From the NCBI RefSeq assembly GCF_001953055.1, contig NZ_CP019044.1, positions 1,178,001-1,242,000 on the forward strand: a stretch of 64,000 nucleotides of DNA, in the 5' to 3' direction. Both the position numbers and the translations under genes were made by a program. The stretch comes from Salaquimonas pukyongi (GTDB lineage Bacteria; Pseudomonadota; Alphaproteobacteria; Rhizobiales; Rhizobiaceae). The notes under the pieces are model-generated. The model was not told where the DNA came from. It did no database searches and saw only the letters and a list, made by a program, of their open reading frames with translations. Of this stretch, positions 27,039 to 36,028 are shown in pieces; positions within the stretch are counted from its first letter, which is position 1, and the number at the start of each line of letters is the position of its first letter.

Positions 27039-27502
27039 TATGCTACCCTCTTGTTCTTCGAGTTCATTGCAGCCACATCGAGCACTTCGGGGCTCTGGGC
27101 TTCATGGGGATGTTCGCTACCGGCATAAACGCGCAGATTGCGCAATTGCTGGCGGGCCAGCGGGCCTTCGGGAAGCATGCGCTGCACGGCCTTCTGTACC
27201 ACCCGCTCGGGGAAACGGCCCTCGATGATCTGGCGCGCCGTGCGCTCCTTGATGCCGCCGGGATGGCCGGTATGCCAATAATATTTCTTGTCGTTGTATT
27301 TGCGGCCGGTCAGCTTCACCTTGCCGGCATTGATGATGATGACATTGTCACCATCGTCCACATGCGGGGTGAAGGTCGGCTTGTGCTTGCCGCGCAGGCG
27401 GGAGGCGACGACGGCGGCAAGGCGGCCAAGCACCACACCCTCGGCGTCGATCAGCACCCATTTCTTCTGCACGTCGGCAGGCTTCTGGCTGAACGTGTTC
27501 AT
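27038..27502 (-). CDS. rplM: 50S ribosomal protein L13
   Basis: The 154-residue protein has the L13 hallmarks [30 protein letters not shown], the [16 protein letters not shown] motif and GMLP-type [21 protein letters not shown]. It assembles early in the 50S subunit. A strong promoter lies 145 bp upstream (27647-27675). rplM and rpsI form the standard two-gene operon. Confidence 0.98.
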   Translation of the reverse strand: MNTFSQKPADVQKKWVLIDAEGVVLGRLAAVVASRLRGKHKPTFTPHVDDGDNVIIINAGKVKLTGRKYNDKKYYWHTGHPGGIKERTARQIIEGRFPERVVQKAVQRMLPEGPLARQQLRNLRVYAGSEHPHEAQSPEVLDVAAMNSKNKRVA

Positions 27503-27646
27503 CGGTCAAACTCGCTTTTTCTTTGTATCGGCAATCGCCTTGCCACCGCCCGCAAAAAAGGCAGATGCTCATGCAAGGATGTGCCGGAAAACCCAAAGCA
27601 CCCGCAAAACCTGTCAAGGCCGTGCCGGACGCCCGTTTCGCGTTGG

Positions 27647-27675
27647 CTTATAGGCGAGGGCAGACAAGGCGTCAA
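27647..27675 (-). promoter_or_regulatory. Predicted sigma70 promoter for rplM-rpsI
   Basis: On the minus strand TTGACG (27675-27670) and TATAAG (27652-27647) are separated by 17 bp, close to the alphaproteobacterial housekeeping consensus. Confidence 0.75.
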
Positions 27676-27801
27676 GCGCTTTGTTTGCAAGATGCTCAAC
27701 AAAACGCAATAAAAACAATGACTTAAAAATACGGTATTATTTTACCGTCTACGAGGGAGTAAATTGCTATGGGTGGATAAATTTGTTTTGGGTCCTGTCA
27801 G

Positions 27802-28143
27802 TCAGTCCTGCGCTGTGGTGGCCTGTTCCAAAACGCTTTCAGCCCATTGATTAAGGCTTACTCCCTCCAGTTCAGCGGCAATGACTGCCCGGCGATGGGT
27901 TTCGGGGCTTATTCTGAACATCACCTTGCCGGAAAAGGGTTTTTGCGGAGACTTGCCGGCTTTGCTGCAAGTTTCAATGTAATCGTCCACCGCTTCACGG
28001 AAGGCTGCTTTCAATCCGCTGACGCTGTCGGCATGAAAGCCGACGCCATCGCGGATGCCGGCCAGTTTACCGAAAAAAATCTCGTCTTTGTCGTCGTATT
28101 GAACTCGGGCGCTGTAGCCCTTGTAAGTCATGACATTGCTCAT
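27802..28143 (-). CDS. hicB: HicB family antitoxin
   Basis: The 113-residue protein has an N-terminal degenerate RNase-H-like HicB fold (YKGYSARVQYDDKDEIFFGKLAGIRDGVGFHADS and LKAAFREAVDDYIETC) and a C-terminal ribbon-helix-helix segment (GKVMFRISPETHRRAVIAAELEGVSLNQWAESVLEQA) for DNA binding and autoregulation. Its start overlaps the toxin stop by four bases. This toxin-first order is usual for hicAB. The pair is AT-richer than its neighbours. Confidence 0.9.
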   Translation of the reverse strand: MSNVMTYKGYSARVQYDDKDEIFFGKLAGIRDGVGFHADSVSGLKAAFREAVDDYIETCSKAGKSPQKPFSGKVMFRISPETHRRAVIAAELEGVSLNQWAESVLEQATTAQD

Positions 28144-28397
28144 GGTGTTACTCCAATTCTGATTAGAAACTCCCGTACAGCTTTTACCTGATACCGCTTT
28201 GCTTCCTTTTCGGGGTGAGGACGGTGAAACACTTCAATCTCGCCGTCTTTGTGAAAGCGAACACGGGAGCCGGAACCCTCAATGATTTCGGCGCCTGCAG
28301 CGATCAGCAGGTTCTCAATATCAGACCAGTTGATTGTGCCTGAAACCGGGTTGGCAAACACAGTTGCAAGGGTTCGTTTATGCTGCTGTTCATGCAA
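28140..28397 (-). CDS. hicA: HicA family toxin
   Basis: HicA is a small double-stranded-RNA-binding mRNA interferase neutralised by HicB. The core TLATVFANPVSGTINWSDIENLLIAAGAEIIEGSGSRVRF contains the central GSGSRVRF strand; the catalytic His is in VFHRPHPEKEAKRYQVKAVREFL. No ATG is present at the right place: a TTG at 28397 gives an N terminus (LHEQQHKRTL) of family-typical length, whereas the TTG at 28427 would add ten residues. A weak start may keep toxin output low. Confidence 0.85.
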   Translation of the reverse strand: MHEQQHKRTLATVFANPVSGTINWSDIENLLIAAGAEIIEGSGSRVRFHKDGEIEVFHRPHPEKEAKRYQVKAVREFLIRIGVTP

Positions 28398-28583
28398 GCA
28401 ATACAAGGCTGCTATCAGAATATGCAAGCATGCAGCATTGCGTTATTTGCAAGCTTTGGTTTACGACCAAACTCGTAAAATTTTAACGATTTTGCCGCAG
28501 GCTTTTGTCATGCCCCGGCGCACCCTTGCCGCGCCGGTCCAGCGAAGGCGGGCAAAGGGCCCTGCAGCAGGAAGGATGGCGAT

Positions 28584-28868
28584 ATGGCAAGCCATGCAAG
28601 CCGCAAGGCCGAAAGTTACACCTCTCCAGGATTTTGCCGTTTCGATGCCGCCGGCATCCACATCCTTCATCGCTATGCGCAGGAGTATCTGATCCGCTGG
28701 AGCGACGTTAAGGGGCTGGAAATGCCACAGGGCAATTGCCGTCACGACTATCTGAAGGTGGTCACCACCGGCAAGCGCTTTGCCAACCTCGTGCCGGTCG
28801 CCGAAGCGGCGAGTACCGGTGCGGCCTTGGCTGCGATCGCGAAATACCGCCCGGACCTGGCCGGATAA
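28584..28868 (+). CDS. Hypothetical protein, 94 residues
   Basis: A small soluble protein with a pattern of short beta strands (FCRFDAAGIHILHRYAQEYLIRWSDVKGLEM) that recalls a bacterial PH-like fold, and a short C-terminal helix (TGAALAAIAKYRPDLAG). AGGAAGGATGGCGAT precedes the ATG. I do not recognise a family. It stands alone between hicAB and a minus-strand secreted protein. Confidence 0.6.
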   Translation: MASHASRKAESYTSPGFCRFDAAGIHILHRYAQEYLIRWSDVKGLEMPQGNCRHDYLKVVTTGKRFANLVPVAEAASTGAALAAIAKYRPDLAG

Positions 28869-28891
28869 CCGCTTCTGGGAGCGGAGCAGTC

Positions 28892-29260
28892 TCAGTCGAA
28901 ATAGATCTCGTTGTCGTCGAGGTAAACGTCGGTGGCAGCGCAAATGTCGATGTTGATCGGGTCATCCAGCACTTCGCTCTCGCCATCGGCACCAAGCCAC
29001 CCCACGCGCAAGGTCTGGTCACAATTGCCGGACGGTGCGGTAAACCGGGCAACGGCCGCAGTGCCGGGAACCAGGCCATCCTCGAGCCAGTTTGTGCTCC
29101 AGCCTTCTCCGTCATTGGTGTAGAAACCAACCACGACATTGTTTGTGGTGTTGTTGTGGATTTCGAAATAGCCTTCCGAGCCCGTGCCCTGTGCCAGCGC
29201 AAAGGAAGCGGCTGGCAGCATTGCAACTGCCGTCATGGCAAGCGTTTTCGGCATTTTCAT
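28892..29260 (-). CDS. Secreted hypothetical protein, 122 residues
   Basis: A Sec signal peptide (KTLAMTAVAMLPAASFALAQ) is followed by a beta-rich domain of about 100 residues with HNNTTNNVVVGFYTNDGEGW and an acidic, Asp-rich C terminus (ATDVYLDDNEIYFD). Two cysteines (SGNCDQ and IDICAA) could form a disulfide. ATG at 29260 follows GGGAGAAGACCC. Similar short exported proteins occur in rhizobia but have no known role. Confidence 0.75.
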   Translation of the reverse strand: MKMPKTLAMTAVAMLPAASFALAQGTGSEGYFEIHNNTTNNVVVGFYTNDGEGWSTNWLEDGLVPGTAAVARFTAPSGNCDQTLRVGWLGADGESEVLDDPINIDICAATDVYLDDNEIYFD

Positions 29261-29405
29261 GGGTCTTCTCCCTGGCGCAAAAGCGCCTCGGAACATTAGA
29301 GGATGTGGGCAACACACAGTAAAGCGAAATCTTTGCGCTTACACCTCCAGTGCCCATACGTGCATGCAAGCCCGCAAGTGATCTGAGCTTCGGGATTTTG
29401 CCGCA

Positions 29406-30266
29406 CTACCCCCGGTTGGCGACCCACAGCACGAACGGGATCGTCACGATGTACATGGTAATGCCGTAAACACCCGACGGCAGGGAATAGGCCGTCAGTT
29501 CGGTTGCCGAGGGCAGGATCAGCGCGCCGACGGTAATGCCGAGCGTCGCATTCTGAATGCCGGTTTCGATCGATACCGTCTTTTGCTCTTCCCGGTCGAG
29601 CCCCATCAGATTGGCGAGCAGGCCGCCGGCCAGCAGAAGAACGATGTTGAGCACTACGAGCGCCGGCCCAAGGCTCGGCAGATTGTCGATGAAGACCTGC
29701 CAGTTGGCGGCCAGTGCACCGGCAACGATGACAATGAAAAGCACCGTTGCCAGGCGTGACATCAGCGGCTCGGCCTTCACCGCCCAGTCCTCCTTGAAGT
29801 GGCGGATCAAAACGCCGATCAGCACCGGAACGGCGGTGATGAGAAACATCGCAATCGCAAGGCTGGTGACGTTCACGTCAGGCGCATCTTCACCCATGAA
29901 CCAGTTGACCGAGAAAGCTGTAATGAGCGGGACGGTCAGGATCGAAAGCAGAGAAATGACACCGGTCAGCGTCACCGAAAGCGCCACATCCCCATGGGCG
30001 AGCTTGGCCAGGATGTTGGAGGTCACCCCGCCCGGGCACAGGGACAGGATCATCATGCCGACCGCCAGTTCGCCGGTAATTCCGAAGGCCTGGATCAGTC
30101 CGAAGGCAACCAGCGGCAGCATCACCATCTGGCCAAGGGCACCGGCTATGAAGGCAAGCGGCCGCGTCACCACGCGAACAAAGTCGCCAGCCGTCAGTCC
30201 CAGACCCAGTGCAAACATGATAACCGCCAGCGACAGCGGCAAAAACACGCTCAGCAAAATTCCCAT
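29406..30266 (-). CDS. Bile acid:sodium symporter (BASS) family transporter
   Basis: The 286-residue membrane protein has about nine hydrophobic helices and the BASS signature LSLCPGGVTSNILAKLAHGDVALSVTLT, with GIQNATLG in the second repeat forming the sodium-site crossover. Bacterial members import organic anions such as pantoate, keto acids or taurocholate-like solutes with sodium. ATG at 30266 follows GGGAGGGATAAATC. No metabolic gene beside it suggests a substrate. Confidence 0.9.
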   Translation of the reverse strand: MGILLSVFLPLSLAVIMFALGLGLTAGDFVRVVTRPLAFIAGALGQMVMLPLVAFGLIQAFGITGELAVGMMILSLCPGGVTSNILAKLAHGDVALSVTLTGVISLLSILTVPLITAFSVNWFMGEDAPDVNVTSLAIAMFLITAVPVLIGVLIRHFKEDWAVKAEPLMSRLATVLFIVIVAGALAANWQVFIDNLPSLGPALVVLNIVLLLAGGLLANLMGLDREEQKTVSIETGIQNATLGITVGALILPSATELTAYSLPSGVYGITMYIVTIPFVLWVANRG

Positions 30267-30405
30267 GATTTATCCCTCCCAGTTGCCTTGCGGCACGGGC
30301 AACCTATTGGCTTGCGGTAAAAATGCAAGCCGGTAACCCTGCCATCAGCCACTCGATTTTTGCTGCAGCCGGGCCTATATTCGCATTTCGGAAAAGGGTT
30401 CATTC

Positions 30406-30966
30406 ATGCTCGACAATGTCTACAATGCCAAGATCATCGAATATGCCGGCAACATCGAGAGAACCGGCAGGCTCAAGGCGCCTGATGCCACTGCCAAGGC
30501 TCATTCAAAACTTTGCGGTTCAACCGTTGTCGTTGACCTGAAGATGGCCGATGGCCCTGATGGCTCTGGGGGAAAGGTCGTTACCGATTTTGCCCATGAG
30601 GTGAAAGCCTGCGCGCTGGGTCAGGCCTCGAGCTCCATCATGGCGCGCACCATCATTGGGGCGACGGCAGACGAACTGAAGGCGCTGAAGAAGACCATGT
30701 ATGCCATGCTCAAGGACGATGGCCCGCCGCCGGAAGGCCGCTTCGCCGAGTTTCGCTTTCTCGAGCCGGTGCGCGACTACAAGGCCCGTCATGCCTCCAC
30801 CCTGCTCACCTTCGATGCGGTGGTCGATTGCATCGAGCAGATCGAGGCCGCGGAGAAAACCGCCAAGGCCCGCGACAAGCAGGCCCGCACTGAAAAACGC
30901 GAAAAGGCCACCAAGGCGGCCGTTCATGCGCTCGGTGCGGCCGGCATCAAATTCCGGGTACGTTGA
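30406..30966 (+). CDS. Iron-sulfur cluster assembly scaffold-like protein (IscU/NifU N-terminal family)
   Basis: The 186-residue protein has an IscU-like core with three cysteines: HSKLCGSTVVVDL, EVKACALGQASSSIMA and DAVVDCIEQIEAAEK, and a Lys/Ala-rich C-terminal helix. In rhizobia this gene precedes yidD, as here. It may scaffold Fe-S clusters, but the spacing and the basic tail differ from housekeeping IscU, so it may be a specialised or degenerate member. yidD follows within a few bases. Confidence 0.83.
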   Translation: MLDNVYNAKIIEYAGNIERTGRLKAPDATAKAHSKLCGSTVVVDLKMADGPDGSGGKVVTDFAHEVKACALGQASSSIMARTIIGATADELKALKKTMYAMLKDDGPPPEGRFAEFRFLEPVRDYKARHASTLLTFDAVVDCIEQIEAAEKTAKARDKQARTEKREKATKAAVHALGAAGIKFRVR

Positions 30967-30971
30967 AAACA

Positions 30972-31295
30972 ATGGCAGACGGCAGGCCCACACGGCGGTC
31001 TGGCCACAGCGGCCGGGATGCTGACCGCAACTGGCAGGGCAAATGGCCGAAAACACCGGGCCGCCTGCTTGGCACCGGTCTGATACGCCTCTACCAGATC
31101 ACCCTGTCGCCCATAATAGGCCGCTCCTGCCGCCATCTCCCCACCTGTTCGGAATATGCCTATGAGGCGATTGCCCGCCACGGCCTGATCCCCGGTTCGT
31201 GGCTGACCTTTTGGCGGGTGCTCAAATGCAATCCCCTGGGAACCAGCGGTATCGACCCGGTCCCGGTAAAAATGCGTTGGACAAAATGGAAATAA
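30972..31295 (+). CDS. yidD: Membrane protein insertion efficiency factor YidD
   Basis: The 107-residue protein has the YidD core LIRLYQITLSPIIGRSCRHLPTCSEYAYEAIARHG and GSWLTFWRVLKCNPLGTSGIDPVP, including the conserved cysteines. It associates with the inner membrane and assists YidC-dependent insertion. An in-frame TTG at 30963 overlaps the upstream stop and could be the start instead of the ATG. The C terminus overlaps the asparaginase start by ten bases. Confidence 0.92.
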   Translation: MADGRPTRRSGHSGRDADRNWQGKWPKTPGRLLGTGLIRLYQITLSPIIGRSCRHLPTCSEYAYEAIARHGLIPGSWLTFWRVLKCNPLGTSGIDPVPVKMRWTKWK

Positions 31296-32305
31296 CAAAT
31301 CAGCCCCTCATCGTCGAAGCTCTGCGCGGCGGGCGTGTGGAAAGCCTGCATGCGGTCGATGCCGTGATCGCATCTGCAGACGGCAGCATTGCTGCTGTCC
31401 ATGGCGATGGCGACCGGGGTGTGTTTCCCCGCTCCGCGATCAAGGCATTGCAGGCCCTGCCGCTCGTTGAGAGTGGCGCTGCCGACCGGTTTGGCTTTTC
31501 GCCTGCACACCTCGCCCTGGCCTGTTCTTCCCACAATGGCGAGCCGGTCCACACCGCCGGTGCCGGCGAAATGCTTGCGGCGGCCGGTCTTTCACAGACC
31601 TGTCTGGAATGCGGCGCGCAACTTCCCTACCATCCGCGCGACCACGAAGCGCTGGTGCGGTCAGGTGAGCTTGCAGGTGCGATCCACAACAATTGTTCGG
31701 GCAAGCATTCCGGATTCCTTGCCTTCGCCGTTCAGGAGGGAATGGAAACCGCCGGCTACGTTAACGCCACGCATCCCGTGCAGAAGGAGATCGCCGGCGT
31801 GCTGGAAACCGTCACCGGCGCGGCCCATGGTGAGGACAATTACGGCATTGATGGCTGCTCGATCCCCACCTACGAAATCCCGCTGGCAAGCCTTGCCGTG
31901 GCCTATGCAAGGTTTGGCACCGGCAGCGATCCGGGAAGGGAGCGTTCAGCCGCCATGCTGCGCCTGCGCGATGCCTGCATGGCGCATCCGGTCATGGTGG
32001 CCGGCAGTGAACGTTTCGATACGGCCATGATGCAGGCGCTTCCCGGCCGTGTTTTCACCAAAACCGGGGCGGAGGGTGTTTTCATCATCGCCATTCCTGA
32101 ACTTGGTCTTGGCGCTGCCTTGAAATGCCGGGACGGGGCCACCCGGGCAGCGGAAGTTGCTTGCGCCCATCTGGTTGAATCGATGCTTGAAGAATCCGAT
32201 TCGAAACTTTCGCAAGCCGAGGTCAAGGCATTGAAAGAATTGTGTAATCCCGTTCTGAAGAACCGCAATGAAATCGTGGTTGGCAGTCTGAGAACAAGGC
32301 CATGA
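31286..32305 (+). CDS. Class 3 (Rhizobium etli ReAIV-type) L-asparaginase
   Basis: The 339-residue protein belongs to PF06089. The ReAIV active-site SxxK is in PRSAIKALQALP, the second serine in ACSSHNGE, and the zinc-site residues in NNCSGKHSGFL (Cys, Lys) and GIDGCSIPTYEIP (Cys). It hydrolyses asparagine to aspartate and ammonia and is unrelated to E. coli AnsA/AnsB. ATG at 31286 lies inside the end of yidD. A longer frame to 31199 is shadow. Confidence 0.9.
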   Translation: MEITNQPLIVEALRGGRVESLHAVDAVIASADGSIAAVHGDGDRGVFPRSAIKALQALPLVESGAADRFGFSPAHLALACSSHNGEPVHTAGAGEMLAAAGLSQTCLECGAQLPYHPRDHEALVRSGELAGAIHNNCSGKHSGFLAFAVQEGMETAGYVNATHPVQKEIAGVLETVTGAAHGEDNYGIDGCSIPTYEIPLASLAVAYARFGTGSDPGRERSAAMLRLRDACMAHPVMVAGSERFDTAMMQALPGRVFTKTGAEGVFIIAIPELGLGAALKCRDGATRAAEVACAHLVESMLEESDSKLSQAEVKALKELCNPVLKNRNEIVVGSLRTRP

Positions 32306-32327
32306 CCAAAGTTTCGGAAGGGACGGC

Positions 32328-32960
32328 ATGAACGCGCTGCTTGTCCTGGACCATGCAGGGGTCGCCGTCTTTGCTGCCACCGGTGCGCTTGCCGCCTCGC
32401 GAAAACAGCTTGATATTGTCGGCTTTGTATTTCTTGCCTCCGTCACCGGCATTGGCGGCGGCACGTTCCGCGATCTCGTTTTGGATCTGCCGGTTTTCTG
32501 GGTGCTCAATCCTGCTTATGTGCTGGTCTGTGCGGCTGTGGCCCTTTTGGTCTATGGCACGGCGCATCTGATGGAAAGCCGCTACCGGGTGCTGCTCTGG
32601 CTCGACTGTGTCGGGCTTGCCGCGTTCGGCGCCATGGGGGCTGCCAAGGGACTGGACGCCACGGGGTCGGCAACGCTTGCCATCATCACCGGCATGCTGA
32701 CAGCCACCTTCGGCGGCATCCTGCGCGACCTGCTGGCCGGCGAACCTTCCGTGCTGCTGCGTTCTGAAATCTATGTTTCTGCTGCCATGGCGGGCGCCGC
32801 CGCCTATACGGTTTCGGTGGCAGCAGGCCTGCCCCAGGCACTCTCGCTGGCAATTGCCTTTGCCATCGCCTTCATCATACGGGGCGGCGCATTGCGCTTC
32901 GGCTGGACTTTGCCGCGCTACAAGCCGCGTGCCGGCCGCGACATCAGCGGTGGAGAGTAG
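32328..32960 (+). CDS. TRIC/YadS family cation channel protein
   Basis: The 210-residue membrane protein consists of two repeats of three helices plus a final helix; each repeat holds the family motif: SVTGIGGGTFRDLVLDLPVFW and TGMLTATFGGILRDLLAGEPSVLLR. Prokaryotic TRIC proteins (formerly UPF0126) form trimeric K+-permeable channels. ATG is preceded by GGAAGGGACGGC. It stands between the asparaginase and the GGDEF protein with no evident functional partner. Confidence 0.92.
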   Translation: MNALLVLDHAGVAVFAATGALAASRKQLDIVGFVFLASVTGIGGGTFRDLVLDLPVFWVLNPAYVLVCAAVALLVYGTAHLMESRYRVLLWLDCVGLAAFGAMGAAKGLDATGSATLAIITGMLTATFGGILRDLLAGEPSVLLRSEIYVSAAMAGAAAYTVSVAAGLPQALSLAIAFAIAFIIRGGALRFGWTLPRYKPRAGRDISGGE

Positions 32961-33087
32961 GTCATGACCCAGACCGCCTTGCGGCCCGCTTCATAACCAT
33001 TTGGTAACCATACCCAACGAGACTCGTTAACGAATCAAGTGCCCGCTGTCGCCAGTCTTTCAGCGGGTGCCGAATAATGGCGGATGT

Positions 33088-34314
33088 ATGAGCGCAAACC
33101 TGATCAACCAACTGCTTCCGGCATTTCTGTTTGCCCTGTTCGCGCTCGGCTTTGCCGGATTCAGGCTCTACTATAGCAAGCTGCATTCGGCTGCGCTTTT
33201 TGCGCTCAGTTACGGCTTTGCGGCAGCCGCCTTCACGGCCGAAGCGCTGGTTGTGCCCATGCATGCGAGCTATCTGCGTTTTCTCGGCGACAGTTTTTAC
33301 GTGGTGTCAGCCCTTCTCTTTCTCCAGGCCACAGCGGATTTTTATCATGTGCGGCTTCCCCTGATCCGGGCGTCTGGCGTGGCCGCCCTGGCGATTGTGG
33401 CGGATGCGTATTTCCGCTTTGCCGAGCCGGATGTGGTTGCCCGCATTCACATCATTACCCTGGCCAGCGCCACATACCTGCTCATGTCTGCTGCCACCAT
33501 CTGGCCGAAACGGCTGTGGAAAATCGACCACGTGCTGGCCTGGCTTCTGGTGATCTTTGCCCTCATGCTGGTTGCCAACAGCGTTCTGACCCACCGCGTT
33601 CACGGCGAAAGCCTGACGGTGGAGAACCTGCATCTTTCCGTCTACATGGCAGCCGTCAACCTGCTGGTTTCAGTCATCTCTCCCGCCATCGCCGTGGCGC
33701 TGTTCATCTCCTACGGCATCGTCGTTATCCGCGATCTGGAAAACCAGTCGATGACCGACCCTCTGTCGGGCCTGTTGAACCGAAGGGGGTTTGAAAGCCG
33801 TGCCGGCGAACTGCTTGAAAAAGCCGGCCGCAACGGACAGCGCGTTTCAATGATCATCGCTGATCTCGACAGTTTCAAGGACATCAACGACCGCGCGGGA
33901 CACTTGGCAGGCGATGCAGTGGTCCGGGCCTTTGCCGGTTATATTTCAAGCGGCATCGGGCGAAAGGGGCTCGCCGGGCGTATTGGCGGGGACGAGTTCT
34001 GCATTCTGTTGCCGAAAGCCAATGAAAGTGCGGCAATCTTTGTCGCCCAGAAACTGCGCACCCAAATGGCCAACTGGCAGCCGGACAGGCCCGATACCGG
34101 TGTTACGGCCACCGTCAGCATGGGGGTCGCAGAGGGGAGGCTGGGCGAGAGCCTTGAACGCGTATTCGGACGCGCTGATGCCGCCCTGTTTCTCGCCAAG
34201 AAAAGCGGCCGCAATCAGGTCATGGCGGCATCGGGAAAGGGGTTCCCTGAAATCACAGGGCGCGCTCAGGCATCGCCGGATATCGGCGAAAGCGCCGCCG
34301 GCAAGGCGGCATAG
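33088..34314 (+). CDS. Membrane-bound diguanylate cyclase (GGDEF)
   Basis: The 408-residue protein has about seven N-terminal membrane helices (residues about 8-215) and a C-terminal GGDEF domain: DPLSGLLNRRGFE, IIADLDSFKDINDRAGHLAGDAVV, and RIGGDEFCILLPK with the intact GGDEF signature. The residues before it (RKGLAGRI) do not form an RxxD inhibitory site, so product inhibition is probably lacking. It would make cyclic-di-GMP, which commonly controls exopolysaccharide. Its last 49 bases overlap the end of the convergent P450 gene. Confidence 0.93.
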   Translation: MSANLINQLLPAFLFALFALGFAGFRLYYSKLHSAALFALSYGFAAAAFTAEALVVPMHASYLRFLGDSFYVVSALLFLQATADFYHVRLPLIRASGVAALAIVADAYFRFAEPDVVARIHIITLASATYLLMSAATIWPKRLWKIDHVLAWLLVIFALMLVANSVLTHRVHGESLTVENLHLSVYMAAVNLLVSVISPAIAVALFISYGIVVIRDLENQSMTDPLSGLLNRRGFESRAGELLEKAGRNGQRVSMIIADLDSFKDINDRAGHLAGDAVVRAFAGYISSGIGRKGLAGRIGGDEFCILLPKANESAAIFVAQKLRTQMANWQPDRPDTGVTATVSMGVAEGRLGESLERVFGRADAALFLAKKSGRNQVMAASGKGFPEITGRAQASPDIGESAAGKAA

Positions 34315-35507
34315 CCGCGAAAGCGGATCCTTCCTTCAAGCCTTGCACCGTCAAGAAGGCGGTATGCCGGATAGCGCTCCAAAAAACGGCTGATGGCGAT
34401 GCGTCCCTCCAGCCGTGCCAGTTGAAAACCAACGCACAGATGGGGCCCGCCGGCAAAGGCAAGGTGCTTGTTCGGCTTGCGTGTCAGATCAAGGCGGTTC
34501 GGATCGTCGAAAACCGCCGGGTCGCGGTTTGCAGCACCAATGCACAAATGCAGATTGGTTCCCACGGGGATTTCTGTTCCGCCAAATACCACCTCACAGG
34601 TCGTCAGCCGGTTTCCGAACTGGTTTGGTGACAAAAACCGCAGAAACTCGTCGACGGCGGTGCCAATGAGGCCGGGATCGTCCAGCAAGGCCTGTTTTTG
34701 ATCGGGAAACGCCTGTAATGCGGCAAGGGCATTGCCGATCAGATTAGTGGTGGTCTCATGGCCGGCATTGAGAATGAAAATGCAGTTCTGCAGCAGCTCC
34801 AGTTCCGATAGTTCATCGCCTTCGGCAAGGATCAGCCGCGTCAGCACATCCGTCTCCGGATCGCCCATCTTGGCACGCCGCCGTGCCACAAGGTCTTCAA
34901 GATAGACCTTGAAATCCCGCACCGCCTCATTGCCGCGCTTTTCCTGCTCGGCGGAAAGCGACGGTTCCAGCGCACCAAGGATCGCCAGCGACCAGTCGCG
35001 CAGCGGCCCGCGTTCGGCCATGGGCATGTCAAACAGGTTGCCGATGATCTGGATGGGAATGCGGGAGGCGAAATCGGTTATCAGGTCGACGCTTTGCCTT
35101 CCCGCCATTTCCTCCAGCAGGTGGTCGATGGTGGCCACAAGGCCAGGTTCCATCGCGGCGATGGCCCGTGCATTGAGCGCACCGACCATCACCTTGCGGA
35201 CACGGGTATGCAGCGGCGGGTCGTTGAACACCAGCGAGGTGGTGTGATGTTCGAACAACAGGCTGCCCGTTCCGTATTTCGGTCCGAAGGTAGACTTCTT
35301 GTCGGAGGAAAACCGCTCCGTATCCTTGTAGACCGCATCGAGGTCCGCATAACGCGAAAGGATGTAGCTGCCGTCGGGCTGTTTGAGCACCGGCGCGTGT
35401 TCCAGCATCGCCGCATAAAACGGAAATGGGTCGGCAATGAACGCCTCCGGCGGGCAGGTCAGGTCGAAGGAGAGGATGTTGCCGTAGGGTTCTTGAGTTG
35501 AATGCAT
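34266..35507 (-). CDS. Cytochrome P450
   Basis: The 413-residue soluble P450 has the I-helix oxygen-binding motif NAGHETTTN, the ExxR K-helix in VDEFLRFLSPNQ, and the heme loop FAGGPHLCVGFQLAR with the cysteine ligand. It is a class I bacterial type that needs a ferredoxin and reductase; none is adjacent. Its coding end overlaps the diguanylate cyclase by 49 bp. Substrate unknown. ATG at 35507 precedes STQEPYG. Confidence 0.94.
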   Translation of the reverse strand: MHSTQEPYGNILSFDLTCPPEAFIADPFPFYAAMLEHAPVLKQPDGSYILSRYADLDAVYKDTERFSSDKKSTFGPKYGTGSLLFEHHTTSLVFNDPPLHTRVRKVMVGALNARAIAAMEPGLVATIDHLLEEMAGRQSVDLITDFASRIPIQIIGNLFDMPMAERGPLRDWSLAILGALEPSLSAEQEKRGNEAVRDFKVYLEDLVARRRAKMGDPETDVLTRLILAEGDELSELELLQNCIFILNAGHETTTNLIGNALAALQAFPDQKQALLDDPGLIGTAVDEFLRFLSPNQFGNRLTTCEVVFGGTEIPVGTNLHLCIGAANRDPAVFDDPNRLDLTRKPNKHLAFAGGPHLCVGFQLARLEGRIAISRFLERYPAYRLLDGARLEGRIRFRGYAALPAALSPISGDA

Positions 35508-35546
35508 GTTTGCTGTTAATATTCTAGGTTATTGTGGGAGGTTTTG

Positions 35547-35966
35547 GTGGGGGAATTCCAAGATTCTTCTGACAAGTGTTTGTGTGATTACTATACGCAC
35601 ATGGCATTTGTCGTGTTTGTTTTATCAGCCTTCGCCGCGCTGGCGGCAGCGACGCCTGTAGGCGCTGACTTTTTCGGTTGGCTGGTTTCGGGCGCCAACC
35701 ACGAAATTGTTCGTTCCTATGCTCTGGTTCTCGCTGGTGCAGTGGGAATTGCCATCGCCATTTGGCGGGCAGTAACTGCTGATCGTAACCACGAACTGGA
35801 GGAAAGGAAATGGGCATTGCAGCGTTTCAAGGAAGGCGTTGAAATGTTGGTTCACGATCAGCCGCAAGTCACCATGGCGGGTATTTATTTCCTTACCACT
35901 TTGGCTGAAACCCGGCCTGATGAATACTCCGAACCAGTGTATGAAATCCTTTCGGATTTGGAATAA
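35547..35966 (+). CDS. Membrane protein resembling the N-terminal part of pentapeptide-repeat proteins
   Basis: The 139-residue protein has two membrane helices (AFVVFVLSAFAALAAA and YALVLAGAVGIAIAIWRAV) and then LQRFKEGVEMLVHDQPQVTMAGIYFLTTLAETRPDEYSEPVYEIL. In longer proteins this last segment sits before arrays of pentapeptide repeats; here the frame stops directly after it. A GTG at 35547 follows GGGAGG. The region is AT-richer than its surroundings. It may be a truncated relative or a stand-alone short form. Confidence 0.65.
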   Translation: MGEFQDSSDKCLCDYYTHMAFVVFVLSAFAALAAATPVGADFFGWLVSGANHEIVRSYALVLAGAVGIAIAIWRAVTADRNHELEERKWALQRFKEGVEMLVHDQPQVTMAGIYFLTTLAETRPDEYSEPVYEILSDLE

Positions 35967-36028
35967 CTGACCATCTGGCTTAGATTCCTTACTTGAAAGC
36001 CCTGCGGAAAGGGAAAGGTGAGAGCGAC

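Noticed and set aside
27731-27748. Small dyad ACGGTA-TTATTT-TACCGT near hicB
   Set aside because: Six-base arms could occur by chance, and it lies downstream of hicB rather than at the hicA promoter.
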